A stretch of DNA of 64,000 bases from Parelaphostrongylus tenuis. Its lineage: Eukaryota; Nematoda; Chromadorea; Rhabditida; Metastrongylidae. This document shows positions 25,619 through 36,753 of the stretch, piece by piece. Each line of letters begins with the position of its first letter. Position 1 is the first letter of the stretch. The notes below the pieces were generated by a model. It did no database searches. It was not told the DNA's origin and saw only the letters and a program-made list of their open reading frames with translations. The stretch spans positions 274,109-338,108 of the forward strand of contig JAHQIW010000902.1 of assembly GCA_019055375.1 (NCBI GenBank), in the 5' to 3' direction. Both the position numbers and the translations under genes were made by a program.

Positions 25619-26284
25619 GTTTACGGTACTGTTCTACTATGGCGGCGCCACTCGAGGTCTTCGGTTAGAACGTGTTTTTTGCTTTTGCAAAACGTTTCTG
25701 TAGTTTATCTATAGCTCAAATCAAGTGAATTTCTGGCATGTTTAATTTCTCAAATAGCTCTTTTTTGGCGCTGTACCACTAAAAATAAGAATTTGTTTCT
25801 CATTCGAAGGTTTCTCACTGGATAAAAGTTTTGTGTTATGAACTTCTAATCTTTAGGCAGAGAAAATCTTTCCAGTTATAATGGTATATTTGGCTTTCGG
25901 ATAGGACTTCTTCGAGCTTTGTAATGACTGAAAAAATATTGGGTTTCACACTCAGTGTGCACTTCTAGTAGGCCAGGGTAAGTGTACAGCTGTAATACCA
26001 AAGATTGAACACACTCTCTTAATCAGAAATATTTGCTCTATCTAACGGTCAAAATTTTGTTACAAAAAAACTTTTATCAGGCGAGAAATCTTCAAATGTG
26101 AAACGTAATATCATTTTGACTGCTACGGCGTTGAAAACAAGCATTATGAGAAATAAAATATACCTGAGAAATTTGCTTGGTTTGAGCTATCGATAAAGTA
26201 CCGAAACGTTTTGCAAAAACAAAAGGTACGTTTTTATCGAAGACTTTAAGTGGCGCCGCCATAATAGAACAGTACCGAATTTAC
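25619..26284. mobile_element. 0.67 kb foldback DNA element with about 240-bp arms
   Basis: The ends are inverted copies: left 'ggtactgttctactatggcg' at 25,625, right 'cgccataatagaacagtacc' ending at 26,276. Homology between arms continues inward through 'gcaaaacgtttc', 'tatcgatagctcaaa.caa', and an inner block 'tttctc.ctg.ataaaagttt' (25,810 and 26,075). No transposase frame remains. It is a candidate MITE or foldback element; superfamily not identified. Confidence 0.85.
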
Positions 26285-26289
26285 TTTAG

Positions 26290-27425
26290 CGTTCTACCCC
26301 AACGGGAGGGTCCATTTCGCATGATGTGATGGGCCAGACTCTTGAGGGATTCTCTGAGCAAGAGTGGGAACAAGGTGCATCAGCAAAACCACCTGAACTG
26401 CTCAATGTGGACAAGACGCCGGTAGGTGTGCTAATTTTGCGCAAAGGTTGCCTGAGTTCATATCTTGTCATAAATTAGAGTAAAGATTTTGTACATAACT
26501 TGTCATCACACCTACTATGTAATTCCCTGTACATATTGAAATCGGTTTGTTTCCTCGTATTCGTCCACTACAGCGGTCCTCCGTTATTCCACGTGCTGCT
26601 TCGGAGATGCTCAAGAATTTAATCTTTTTCATGAACCTTGTAGAACGCTGGTGTAACAGATCCTCCTTGTAATCGCGGAGGTAGCAGAGTTAAGGCTCCA
26701 CATAATGCTGAAGAGCGTTGAGGAGGGGTAGAGCTTACTGAGAACGTCCGTCATCATCCACAACTCTATCTCACATTTCCTCATCTACTGGGTTAAATTA
26801 TTGCAAAGCATTTGCAACATCGAATAGGTGAATGCTATCGCTTTCTCAAGACTTTACAACTCTATTGCTCAAGTTCAAGACGCAACTCAAGTTGCGATCG
26901 TTCCTGCGGCAGAGGACGTCTTCGCTTCCGTTCATGCTAGGACGACATTAGAGTGCCGCCAGATGAGCCTTTTAGCCTTCGTTCAGCACACTGTGCTCGA
27001 CAACTTCGAGAAGGGCTAACCCTCCTATGAGAACTTGAGTGAAATTGTAACTTAGTAGTTCTTGAATGTTGCTGGGAATAGTCTCATTGTTGGAAGTCTT
27101 ATTGGCAAACATTACTGTAATTCTAGCAAAACATTACACATTTCATTATCATAGAACACTGTCAACGTTTTTGTTGGACCGAAGGAGAATGTTGAGACGT
27201 TTTTAATACCTAGATCCAACTATAAGGAAGGTCAATCCCAATCTAAAGGTTTGTGTATTTTGAAGAGAATGTGGCTAATTTTGAACTAATATTACCAAGT
27301 TATAAGTCCTCTTAAACAGAGTAGATAATAAAGCATTTAAGGCTGGATTGGATTACTTCATGAATAGCACTTTCTCAGATATTGTCATGAAAATTTGCTT
27401 AGTTGGATACCTTAGTGATTTTTAG
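26290..27425. other. No gene recognised
   Basis: The open frames 26,286-26,471 (minus) and 26,828-27,019 (plus) have no recognised motif. Local GC is somewhat higher between 26,290 and 27,020 than around it, which may mark an old mobile element. Confidence 0.35.
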
Positions 27426-27429
27426 TGGT

Positions 27430-29000
27430 ACTGGTCCCAGCATAATTTTCATTCGTTTCTCCATCGCTTAGTTGTCGTCCATGGTGTTAGTCTGCTCCGA
27501 ACATGGAAACGTCCGCTAGGTTTGTTCTGTAATCGTGTACTCGCTGCCATCTGCGATAGCATATACTCAAGTACAACGTTGGCTACAAACACTATCGCAC
27601 AATGTTTGAGTGGTCGTCCAAGAGGACATTTGCATTCGCTTGGAGTCCACTTGGCTATCTTTTCGTCCAACTGTCATCTGTTTTTCTCATTTTACCCGGT
27701 CCATCTATATTTTTGTATCTAATTATGCACTTCTAGGTCTCGAATATAGTTCTCTAAAATCTGAGCTTCAACTGCCGATCAGGCAGTGAGAAAGGAGGTG
27801 AATTTTCAGAAGTCCCATGGATGGCGCGCAAATTTCACGATGTGATCGAAGGAATAGACCACATCGTGACTGCATGACTTTGAGAAGATCCAGTTCGACC
27901 CATGCTACTTCTCTTCTGACTAACTCGTCCTTTATGCTTTTTCCCATATTCAATAAACACCCGAAGTAAACGTGTGACGAGATCTCTATTATAACTGAGC
28001 CGATCAGTTCGATTTCTTCACTTTGGCCTGTGAATCTTTTTTCACCTTCGGTGAGTACATCCAGCATCGTTTGTGATTTACTGGTACCTCTCGAAAGAAT
28101 GCTAACGTGATTGAAAGCGAAGGTATGACAGAATTTTTCCATTGACTCGATTGCCCTTATCGTTGCAGTGGAACAATTTCATCATTGACTGAATTGGGGT
28201 AATAGTCAGCTTCAGTGATAATTTGTCGTCTTGTCAAGCGCTTTTTCCTAGAAGCAGAGTTGAAATAAAATTCTTTATGGTGCAGTTTCGATGACAGTCA
28301 GCTGGTGCTCGTGTATAAAACGAGTCTACAGATTGCTTGACCAGTGCTGATACGATTTCATTCGTTTCGATGTCGTTGAACACTTTACATAGTCGGTAAA
28401 GGTTACGACAAAGGGTCGATAACTTCCAGGACATACGCCCTTCGCGCGGCTTGCATTTGGTCCATACAGCAAATTCCTTTTGTGAATCTTGCTTGCTCAA
28501 CTGACTGTGCTTTGATCTGAATATTCAGTACGTGGAGAAGGTTTTCATATTCAAATTCGGTTGCATCAGTGTTCCAAGATTGTGAGTGATGATACTGATT
28601 TTCTTCTGGCGCGAAAGTTGAAGACGAGGACCGACCACGTGAGGTGGTAGAATTTCTTATAAATGACTACATGAGAGCTATAAGGATGCACGACAAAGTC
28701 GATGTCTCCAACGTTTCGAGACAGAAACGTTCCTCTAAGAATGACAAAAGTTTCGTCGTCTGATTATCGTACGTCGGTCATCCTACTTTTCTTTATTGTA
28801 TGGCGATTACATCGAATTTGATGTTATCGCTTCAAAAACGTCTAGGTCGGCGTCTGAGAAGACTGTTCTGGTGTTATAGCTGCAAATTAAGAATTACTTT
28901 TTAGGGTTTATCGTGGCCGTGTTCGTTTTATTCGTTTCTAGTAAAGTTCCTTTATGCCCGAAATTTGATGGTGTGTCACCGACCGTCTCACCGCCCGGCG
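27430..29000 (-). pseudogene. RTE-type LINE relic, family 2 (endonuclease, RT, C-terminus)
   Basis: From right to left: YNTRTVFSDADLDVFEAI (about 28,885-28,832; start of the EEP endonuclease), FLSRNVGDIDFVVHP (about 28,725-28,680), then, after an internal deletion, FNDIETNEIVSALVKQ (about 28,385-28,340), FNHVSILSRGTSKSQTML (FADD destroyed, about 28,120-28,065), EISSHVYFG and NMGKSIKDEL (about 27,990-27,920), and the C-terminal KWTPSECKCPLGRPLKH (27,655-27,605) with WTTTKRW near 27,470. The element spans both ends but about half its length is gone, and stops and frameshifts are present. Confidence 0.85.
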
Positions 29001-30150
29001 TTCTAGACGAAAGCATCTGCGATGCATTGAAAAAAATTCTTTGAAGCAACCTTGTTGTTCTTCAAAGTCCTGAGTTCAGTCTAACTGGAGCATTCCATAG
29101 TCGTCACCACACCAGGCAGTCGTTGGCCCTCATAAATTAAAGAGACATGTGCCACTTAGCGACTAGTTGTTGCCAAAACGGTATTGATTGCAAATAAAGT
29201 TTATTTTTAACTAGCTTCCGAGTGTAGCATCAAATTTCTTTCCCACTTGAAAGACTTTACGGCAGGAATAAACCCCTGTTATGGCCCTTCGACACTCAGA
29301 AACACCTCTTAGCAACATTGAAGCGATAAGCCTTTGAGTGGATCGAAATCTTTTACATATAACTCCAATTCTAAATTGAGCTTCAAGTTAACGCGAGCGA
29401 CAAGCAATTTCATTTAGCAATTTATCAATCCCTTATTCCTAGTGATGTTTGAGCTATTAGGAAGAGGCGTAGAAATGCGAGTTGTTGCTCAGTTTGAACC
29501 CTACGGATCTTGAATGATCGCACGAGCTTTTCTGCGCGATGTTAAAATTGGTCTCATCTCTGATGTAGCTCGAGAGACAGATGAAAACTAATTTTTTGTA
29601 GAAGCAGGAAAGCGTGATCCAATTGCTGAACTAGTAAAACGTGTAGCACATTTGATAATGAAAAGAAAGGACGAAGCTCAGGCAGAGGTCTGCTCGTTTT
29701 TTCACTACTTTGATATTTCTTTATCAATTTCGTGTTCAAATCAGCATTTCACAGAAAGTACGAACGTAAGAGTAGAATTGGTAAGTAAAAAATGACAAAA
29801 ATGAAGCTGAAGCAAGCAATATTAAAATAATGATGACAACTCAAACCCTGATATTATTCTTTCTTTACGTGGATAATGAAGACTGTCCTTGAACTAAAAA
29901 AGATCTTGAAGCCAATTCATTCAGTTCAGTCTAATATCTACTTCCGCGTAGATGTTAATATTCCTCGATAATTTCCATTTTAAGGTCAGTGTCACTGTTA
30001 CCGTTCGCCCAGAGCAACTAAGGCACATCAAGTAAACGGTGAAGAAGATGAAAAAAGAAATCATCACACTAACTCATTTTTATCTTCGTTTAATTTGTTT
30101 GGCAATTATCACAATTTTCGCTAAAATTGAATTAGAACGTTTTCTCAAAA
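29000..30150. other. No gene recognised
   Basis: AT-rich sequence without a supported exon, SINE or inverted repeat. Confidence 0.4.
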
Positions 30151-30154
30151 AGTT

Positions 30155-30505
30155 AGAGAATAAAAGGATTCATAATGTAGTTAATTTCACACCCGAGGTT
30201 GGTAAGCTAGGTTCAGCCTTCAAACATTCTTAAAGATTAGATTGAATGTTTATTGCGAGGTTTCGAATAGTCGATGCCATGGATCAGTTTTGTTCTACCA
30301 CCCAAAATCCATCGACTGAGAAGTATTAATGGCTTAGTGCCATTGTACACTGTGCCGTCACCACATACACCTCCCTCCTTACTACAATGCAGGGCTTAAT
30401 GTGGGGCGTGGGTCACTGACGAGGAGGGCGAGACCTCCGAAACACCGGTGTATGACGCTGGCGTACCACCTTCGGGTAAAATTTTAAACATTCTTGAAAG
30501 TTAAC
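30155..30505. repeat. Dispersed repeat R1, copy 1 (possibly inverted halves)
   Basis: A GC-rich block (cactgacgagg.gggcga around 30,413-30,430) and flanking 'aaacattctt.aaag' motifs also occur at 56,660-56,780 and 58,060-58,190. A 'tgaatgtttattgcgaggtt' stretch at 30,244 matches a diverged 58,172-58,195 block. The type of element is not identified. Confidence 0.5.
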
Positions 30506-31071
30506 TTAATTCAATTGAAGGAATAACTACGTTTATTAGATCAATAACTGTATAAATAAACAAAAAGGTTTACAACAAAATCTCGATTTCACCTCCCGTA
30601 ACATATTTGACGACGGAGCGGCTCATATAGGAGTTTTGATAAGAGAAAGTTTATTTTGATGCACAAAAGCTTCCTTCTGGAGCTCTTGTGTCAGTCATAA
30701 GCCAAAAGTATAGATGCTACGGCATGCGTTGGTAGTGAAAATAGTCTTTCGAGGAATTCCTGCTTGATTATGTGCACGACTTAGCTTTGTTCTTTCTTGC
30801 TGATCGTACACTGCTTGAGTGCAATTTGATGCAAATGATCAGATATAGATGTTAGGTCTCAACCGGTGCTAGAAAAGCTGTCCATCCAATAACTTGCACT
30901 TCATTACTTACAACATTGTCCCTTTCAGACAAACAAATTAGACTCTGTGAAAACATTTGCATGATCCAAACTACCGACCACTTGAAGCCGTGCAGAAAAG
31001 GCATTGTGCAGCAGCTATCCTCCAATAAAGGATGATATCAGTTTACCTACTTTAGAGAGACGGAAGGACAT

Positions 31072-31150
31072 TTGAGTCATAAGCGAAAATTCGAATCATC
31101 TACCGCGTGTGCGACGGGAAACACCTCTAACCACTGCGCTATGAACACCT
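31072..31150 (-). repeat. tRNA-derived SINE family B, head only
   Basis: On the minus strand an A-box-like 'tagcgcagtggttagagg' is followed by B-box-like 'gatgattcgaattttcg'. The head matches the fuller copy at 53,481. It directly abuts a family A SINE in the same orientation. Confidence 0.65.
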
Positions 31151-31159
31151 TTTTTAGAC

Positions 31160-31427
31160 ACTTCATTGGTTCGTTTTCACGAGTTTTTTTTTCACTATTC
31201 AGATCTTTTTTCACTGTTGCGAATTCCAGTACTTCTAGCAGTCAGTTCGCTTTTTCGCTTTTCTCGAACGTCGTAAAGTACTGCTTCAGCGAGTCTCCTT
31301 GCAATCTTAGGAATAGCCTTGCTGTGGCGTTCCATAGGGCGTTGTTGACTGCCGGAGAGAGTCAGGGGTGGAGCTCGGCTGCAAGTGCGCCGCTATCAGC
31401 ATCACAATCACTCGGCCACGGCGCTCC

Positions 31428-31432
<5 letters not shown>
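31160..31432 (-). repeat. tRNA-derived SINE family A, copy 1
   Basis: Read on the minus strand, the head has an A-box (ggccgagtgattgtgatgc). The body contains 'ttgcaaggagactcgctg', 'acgacgttcg' and 'ctagaagtactgg'. The same body occurs at 50,040-50,300 (minus), 38,779-39,070 (plus), 54,730-55,002 (plus) and partly at 61,390-61,560 (minus). A (TA)n tract lies at its head end. Confidence 0.8.

Positions 31433-31510
<78 letters not shown>
31428..31510. repeat. (TA)n microsatellite
   Basis: About 83 bp of alternating TA, with one phase break, followed by a degenerate tail. It creates false open frames encoding runs of Tyr-Ile on both strands. Confidence 0.95.
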
Positions 31511-31513
<3 letters not shown>

Positions 31514-31526
31514 ATATCTTTATATA

Positions 31527-32310
31527 TACCTATGCCATTTTTTAATTCTTTTCGGTTATAAGGAAGCAAATGAATATTCGACCTCATTTGCTGCACACTA
31601 ATTTTTTATGAGAGTGTTAGTAATCAGTCGAAAGCTTAAATCCCTGGCTAGAGTCACACATGCTTGGTTTTCAAAAAGCCCTTTTCATAACTGTAACTTT
31701 CAAAATGAAGTTATGCTTTACATCGGCCGCTTAATTCAAAGTTACTTTGCTGGAAGCGCGAGAAGCACATGAACGTCTAGATAAAATCATCCAGTATTAG
31801 AGTCAGACGATTATCCGAACCTCCAAGAAATATCTCATAACTGAATACCAAGAAACGTACTTTCCTGTGGTCCGTATAAGGGCCAATCGATCGACCGGAT
31901 TGTTGAAACGGCCACGTCCGCCATGCGAACCAGCCTCTCCACCCCGTAGAAAGCCAAAATCCTCTTGCTTGCATGTGTGGATTTGATCTTATTTTCCTAC
32001 TGCGGTGCAAACATTTTTTTTCCAGAAAACTAGCACAGTGTTGTAATCCTTGAATCGTGCGCTATCGAATTATTACTAATAGTGTAAAAAAGAGGGCCGT
32101 CCTGCGAGAAATATGCCTATGTATAACATAATTACATTTTGAGCTTCACAGAGTTATAAAAGGGTCTGTAGAAAATTGTTTATATGCCGCTATAGCCAGA
32201 GATTTAAGCTTTCGAATGATTGCTAGCAGTTTCATGAAAAGTTCTTGTACAGCGAATGAGGTCGAATAGATTTTTCTTCTCTTTTAACCAAAAGTACCTA
32301 TATTTGTTTT
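31527..32310. mobile_element. Foldback element M3, about 210-bp arms
   Basis: The left arm (31,527-31,760) and the inverted right arm (32,085-32,310) share 'cgaaagcttaaat', 'attcgacctcatt' and 'taccta' blocks in mirrored order. The right half reappears in the same orientation at 50,310-50,680. No transposase frame survives. A non-autonomous DNA element is the simplest reading. Confidence 0.75.
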
Positions 32311-32314
32311 TGAA

Positions 32315-33215
32315 CTTTTCCAAATAAAATTTTGTAGGATATTTTTAGTCTTCGGAGGTTCAATATGCTTAGTGCTAGTCACTGCGTCTTGATCACACAG
32401 TAACCATGTGCATTACATTGCGGTCGTATCCATCGTGTTAAGAACGACCTCAACTTTTCACTACAATTCGAAATTCTACAAAATACTTTGAAAATTTTAT
32501 ACGATATATGTGTTTCTGCATATAATTACACTATGATTCCAGTATCGAAGACTCTCACATTTGCTTTTGATTCTTTTCATGGATCATTAAGTATGTATCA
32601 ATTTGTATACTATTGCTGCGTTTATCCCATTTTCTTGGTCAGTGCTTCATGATTTATGTAGCGAGGACTTCGAGTTAGCAAATGCGGTTCGGCACCCATC
32701 AAAATCGCAACTGCTTGAATCTCCAGAGCTTAATGTAACATACTAAACAATTACTTCTTATCAAGAAGTCCGATTACTAACATACTGTCATCTTTTGCTT
32801 TTTCTAAGGAAGTCACTTAATGGCATCTTTACTATCTCAGTAAAAACCCGGCGAACGTACATGACTTCACGAAAAACTTCACATACAGAAATTACCAGCA
32901 ATACCTTTTCGTACAATCCAAGAGCAACTCGAGCTGAGAGTATCGCGGTGGATTTGTTTCTTCTTTTGCTGTGTCAACAGCACTGCCAATTCGCATAGCA
33001 GCCTAAGAGACAGATCGAATGAATTTTGAGGCTTGGACATTCGACAAAAGTATCCCAAGACAAAAAACTCGATGGAGCCGCTGCAATTCAGAAGGAAGCA
33101 TATAAAATCAGTAATAAAATTTTTTGTAGATACAGCCGCTACTTTGTTCTCAAGTTGAGTGTTTTTCACCACAACAGAAGATCAAAAGCGACGATCTTTT
33201 GTGCACAAGATACTA
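32315..33215. other. No gene recognised
   Basis: Open frames at 32,795-32,998 (plus) and 32,879-33,172 (minus) overlap on opposite strands with no motif and no splice chain. Confidence 0.4.
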
Positions 33216-33458
33216 ACTATACAAGAAGGTCTACTCGTCTCCACAATTTTTTTTTGAAAAAAATCATGAAAACAAGGGACGGCTGCTCTAGTAGAGAGGT
33301 CCTTTGAAGACATTCTTTTTCCAACTCGTCAAGACCTAATGCTGGTAAACTTTGAAAGTAAAAAAAAAACCCACCCACATGTTCATATTTGGATCTTAAG
33401 ATTTGCCATAGAATAACTTTCTGCACCTTATTTTGAATTCAAAAAGTCTAAGACTAAC

Positions 33459-34157
33459 CGAGTATGATGGCGGTTCGTCGATGTTGATGCTGCCAACCAC
33501 AGGTTCTCTCGGTAACGGTCTGCCTCTCACAACATGTCCAGCTAGTGGTGGATAGAAATTTCGACGATTGCGTCTTTGTTGCTTAGAATCAGGCATAATT
33601 TTTGTTGAAGCTAGCCGGCACGTTGTCAGAAAAAAATACGAGTCAGGACACAACTATGCAAGAGCGATCGTTCAGTGATGTAAGATTCTTCCGCCGCTCT
33701 ATCCGCATCGGTTGCACAGCCGTTGTCATCGGAACTGTCTGGTTACGTAAGATATCAAACCTACTTCTTGCACGTGGTAGTCGATGATGTTCCGAATCAA
33801 TGTGAGCGCAACAAGAGCAAAGTATAGTGTACAGACTCCACACCAAATATAATAGAGCTCATCCTCGGAGCGAAACGCTTTTGTGAACGTGCTAATTCCT
33901 TTAAGAGCTGAATAAACATTACAATCAGTTGGATGCATTTTAGAACAAAATAGTGTTTAACTATGTTTTACAGAAGAGGTATTCTCAGGATGACGAAAGG
34001 CTCATGTTATAAAGATTGTTCGCAATGAAATAGCGAGTCAAATTTATTTAGAATGGTGCTAACCTTTGTTTTCGATCAGTACGTTATATTTTTCAGGGAA
34101 GGCGAGCTTGAGTGCAAGTAAGCAGAAAATTGCCAGGTATCTTGTGAATTCAAATAT
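33459..34157 (-). CDS. Three linked exons of a multi-pass membrane protein with a proline-rich tail
   Basis: Three minus-strand exons join in phase. Exon 34,064-34,157 follows 'tttttttag' and encodes a helix (TRYLAIFCLLALKLAF); donor gttagc. Exon 33,761-33,907 follows 'tttattcag' and contains LYYIWCGVCTLYFALVALTL, a second helix. Exon 33,459-33,610 encodes a basic segment (SKQQRRNRRN) and a cytosolic-looking tail ending EPPSYS, which resembles a PPxY-type sorting motif; donor gttagt. A short further exon may follow at about 33,420 (KVILWQILRSKYEHVG). I do not recognise the family; a four-helix endosomal or lysosomal membrane protein is one possibility, by analogy only. The weak acceptor of the third exon is the main doubt. 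Confidence 0.55.
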
Positions 34158-35124
34158 CTAAAAAAATCGTGTCACGAGATGTTTTCCGCCCTGTTTATGC
34201 CGATTATTTGCTCAAAGGAAGTGAATCATCTAAAGTCGGCCACAATCACGGAACATTTTGATTTCACGAGCTAATAGGAAGAACGTTATAGGATTGGAAA
34301 TCAAGATACAGAGGAATATCTTTCTACAGGTATGATGAGTTAGGGTAGAAATAAGCAAATTTCATGAAAAGTACAACGTCAAAGATTCAAGTAATGGAAA
34401 AGGTAAACTGGGAAAGTTATTACTTGAACTCTATAACATCTTAGCAACACTGCTAAGAATAGATCCTGTTCATCACTTTTGCTGTCCGTATCAATGTCTT
34501 CCGATATAGATCAAATATACTTCAATCCATGATATTTTCAAGAGTTCGTTTTCTAGATTTTGTCTTTTATCTGCTCCAGAACTAATATTGGTTTTTGTAC
34601 ACGTTCTCATAACTTTGAGAATTCGACACTTACGCCGTAGTTGTACAAGCGAAAACATTGTCCATGATCAGATTCAAGTTATATAGCGTATGAGCTACTA
34701 ACATTTATCGCATTTTGCAATTGAAATATTCTCTCCAGTCTTACAGTTGACTTTTAGCGAATCGTAGGTGTTACAACGCTGACACAGTTTGCAGGAATTT
34801 CTCAAAACACACGCGCCTTGATTCAAAAGAATTGGCGTCCAGAATGTAATCCACGTATAAACAAGAATATCACCGCATGAATTTCAAATGAAGTTACATA
34901 TTTGCTGGAGAAATGAGGCAATCTGGAACAGGAGAAACAAGTATTCCATGAAATGTAAGATGTAGGGTAGTTTTGAGCTACGTCCATCCGCAATCTGGGG
35001 AAGCTTTCTGTAGCTTCACTGTTTATTCAGTCGATATAGTTTAGATTTATTATTACATGTTAGACTGATAAAGTGCGACTAAAAATAAAAGACGCTCCAT
35101 TTGATTAGCTTTTTTCAGAATATA

Positions 35125-35498
35125 ATAGGTTGTAGAAAAAGTTCTGAGAAAATGATTGTGACTTTTTGAGTGTCGGCCAATTTTGTGATTTTGGGCTCAT
35201 TTGGAATCCCGTCTTCTCCCGCGTTGATTGGTGATAGTTTATCAACTTATATCAGAATGGAGTTAATAAGCGAGCAAATTAGACAGTTGGTATGCACGAT
35301 TGACTGTTGGGTTCAAATGAAGATGAACATCTTCACCATCTTACCTTCACCCGCTTGTGAAACAATTATTTATGCAACTATTACACCCAAACAAAGGCAA
35401 AACAACGCGGGAGAAGACGGGCTTTCAAAAAAAGCACAAAAAATGGCCTGGACCCAGAAAAGTTACAAGCATTTTCTCAAAACTTTTTCCCAACCTAT
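35125..35498. mobile_element. mariner-type MITE with about 100-bp TIRs and TA target site
   Basis: The terminal inverted repeats run 35,125-35,222 and 35,405-35,498, starting ATAGGTTG on the left and ending CAACCTAT on the right. Each is flanked by TA, the mariner/Tc1 target duplication. Just inside the left TIR the plus frame MELISEQIRQLV resembles the N-terminus of hookworm-type mariner transposases; the rest of the gene is deleted. It sits in a presumed intron of the minus-strand membrane gene. In design it resembles the hookworm bandit-type mariners known for long TIRs, which is inference. Confidence 0.85.
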
Positions 35499-35768
35499 TA
35501 CATTGCATACGATATGACCAATCATCGTACAGGTGATTGAATGATGTTAGAGTTGCACACTGGTTCAGGGAATTTATTAATGTATAGAGCAAACATTCAT
35601 TCTTTCGGAGATGTCTGCTAGAATTTCACCAGTCTGATGTTACTGGAGAATTTGAGCTACACAAGTCATTCGATGTGACTAGCAACCGCGTGTATCTCTG
35701 AATACTGTGCCGCTCGCATTACTCGATAGTACATTACTACTTGAGAGAAAAAACGATTTCAAACTCAC

Positions 35769-35876
35769 AATCACGAATAGGAAAGGATAAAATAAGCAAA
35801 CTGCTTTCGTCAACTGTAGCTAGAAGTGCGAAAATTATAGCCATTGCAACCAGCATTACTTTGATAATATGTAAAC
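35769..35876 (-). CDS. Candidate upstream exon of the membrane protein
   Basis: Acceptor 'gacttttag' precedes 35 codons containing the helix VMLVAMAIIFALLATV, ending at donor gtgagt. Another helix-coding segment, KIFLCILISNPITFFLLA, lies at 34,268-34,323 after a 'cctgtag' acceptor. Exon phases do not join directly to each other or to the exon at 34,157, so the model between 34.16 and 35.9 kb is incomplete or one of these is false. Confidence 0.35.
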
Positions 35877-35964
35877 CTAAAAGTCATCCCATCAGTATTT
35901 GCGTATTCTTTTGTATTTTAACAAAACAATAATGTAAAAATATATAAGTAATCTCAAACAAAGT

Positions 35965-36310
35965 AAACAATCTCAATAAAATACTTTAAATAAAGGTATA
36001 ATATTATGAAAATACCAGCCAAAAAGCAATCGAGTGTACAACACTATAAGTTCGGTGATAATTTCACTTGACTTACAGTGTATATCGTTCGTTTTCGCTA
36101 CCTCTGTATAGGGAGAGTAAGGCTCCCGAGAGAATTGGCTAATAAAAATATTGGAAGACGACGGGTTCTGCCCGACTGTAAGGTTCGAACCAAGTGTATC
36201 GGGCTGTACAAGAGACCATTACCAGACCACATGACATGTGGCTCAAATAATTACGAAGAGATTTAGTGAAATTGAGCGTGGTCTTAATAAAACACTTGAA
36301 ATAAAGGTAT
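35965..36310. mobile_element. Single-arm copy of palindrome family P1
   Basis: This region matches one arm plus spacer of the palindrome at 40,539-41,308: 'aataccagccaaa.agcaat', 'cgacgggttctgcccgactg', 'taccagaccacatgacat' occur in the same order. It is bracketed by near-direct repeats of 'ttgaaataaaggta' type about 308 bp apart. The single unit shows that the palindrome is not the only form in which this element exists. Confidence 0.8.
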
Positions 36311-36753
36311 TGATTTTTGTGTTAAATTAAGTAAAAGGGTCTCCAACAGGCATTATCATTCTGAAAGCAATTCTTTATATGGAGCTGTGAAATGTTTAAG
36401 AGTAAAGATAGCTTTGTTTCATAGTTTGTTTTCACTCTTTATGATTTCAATTCTCCCAAAAGTCGTGATTACATCCAAATTGGAATAATAAGACTAGGAC
36501 CTACTATGAGGGTGTTGTTCCATCATGCCAAATAGGCCATATTAACCAGTATGTGAAGAGATAGAATTTCAAAGCAGTCTGGAAAACGATTCCTCAGATT
36601 AAAGTAGTTTCCAGTTTTTACTGCCAATTATTGCGCTTCTGAGCAGAATTGTAGTTCCTTTCTGCCATCATTCCTTTTTTTAATGAAGTTCGGTAACAAG
36701 AAAGTGTCACCTCTGTGAACAGAAAGGTAGCGAATCTTTTCACATTGTTCCAG

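Noticed and set aside
31368..31601. Open frames encoding runs of Tyr-Ile on both strands
   Set aside because: They are produced entirely by the (TA)n tract and have no independent coding signal.
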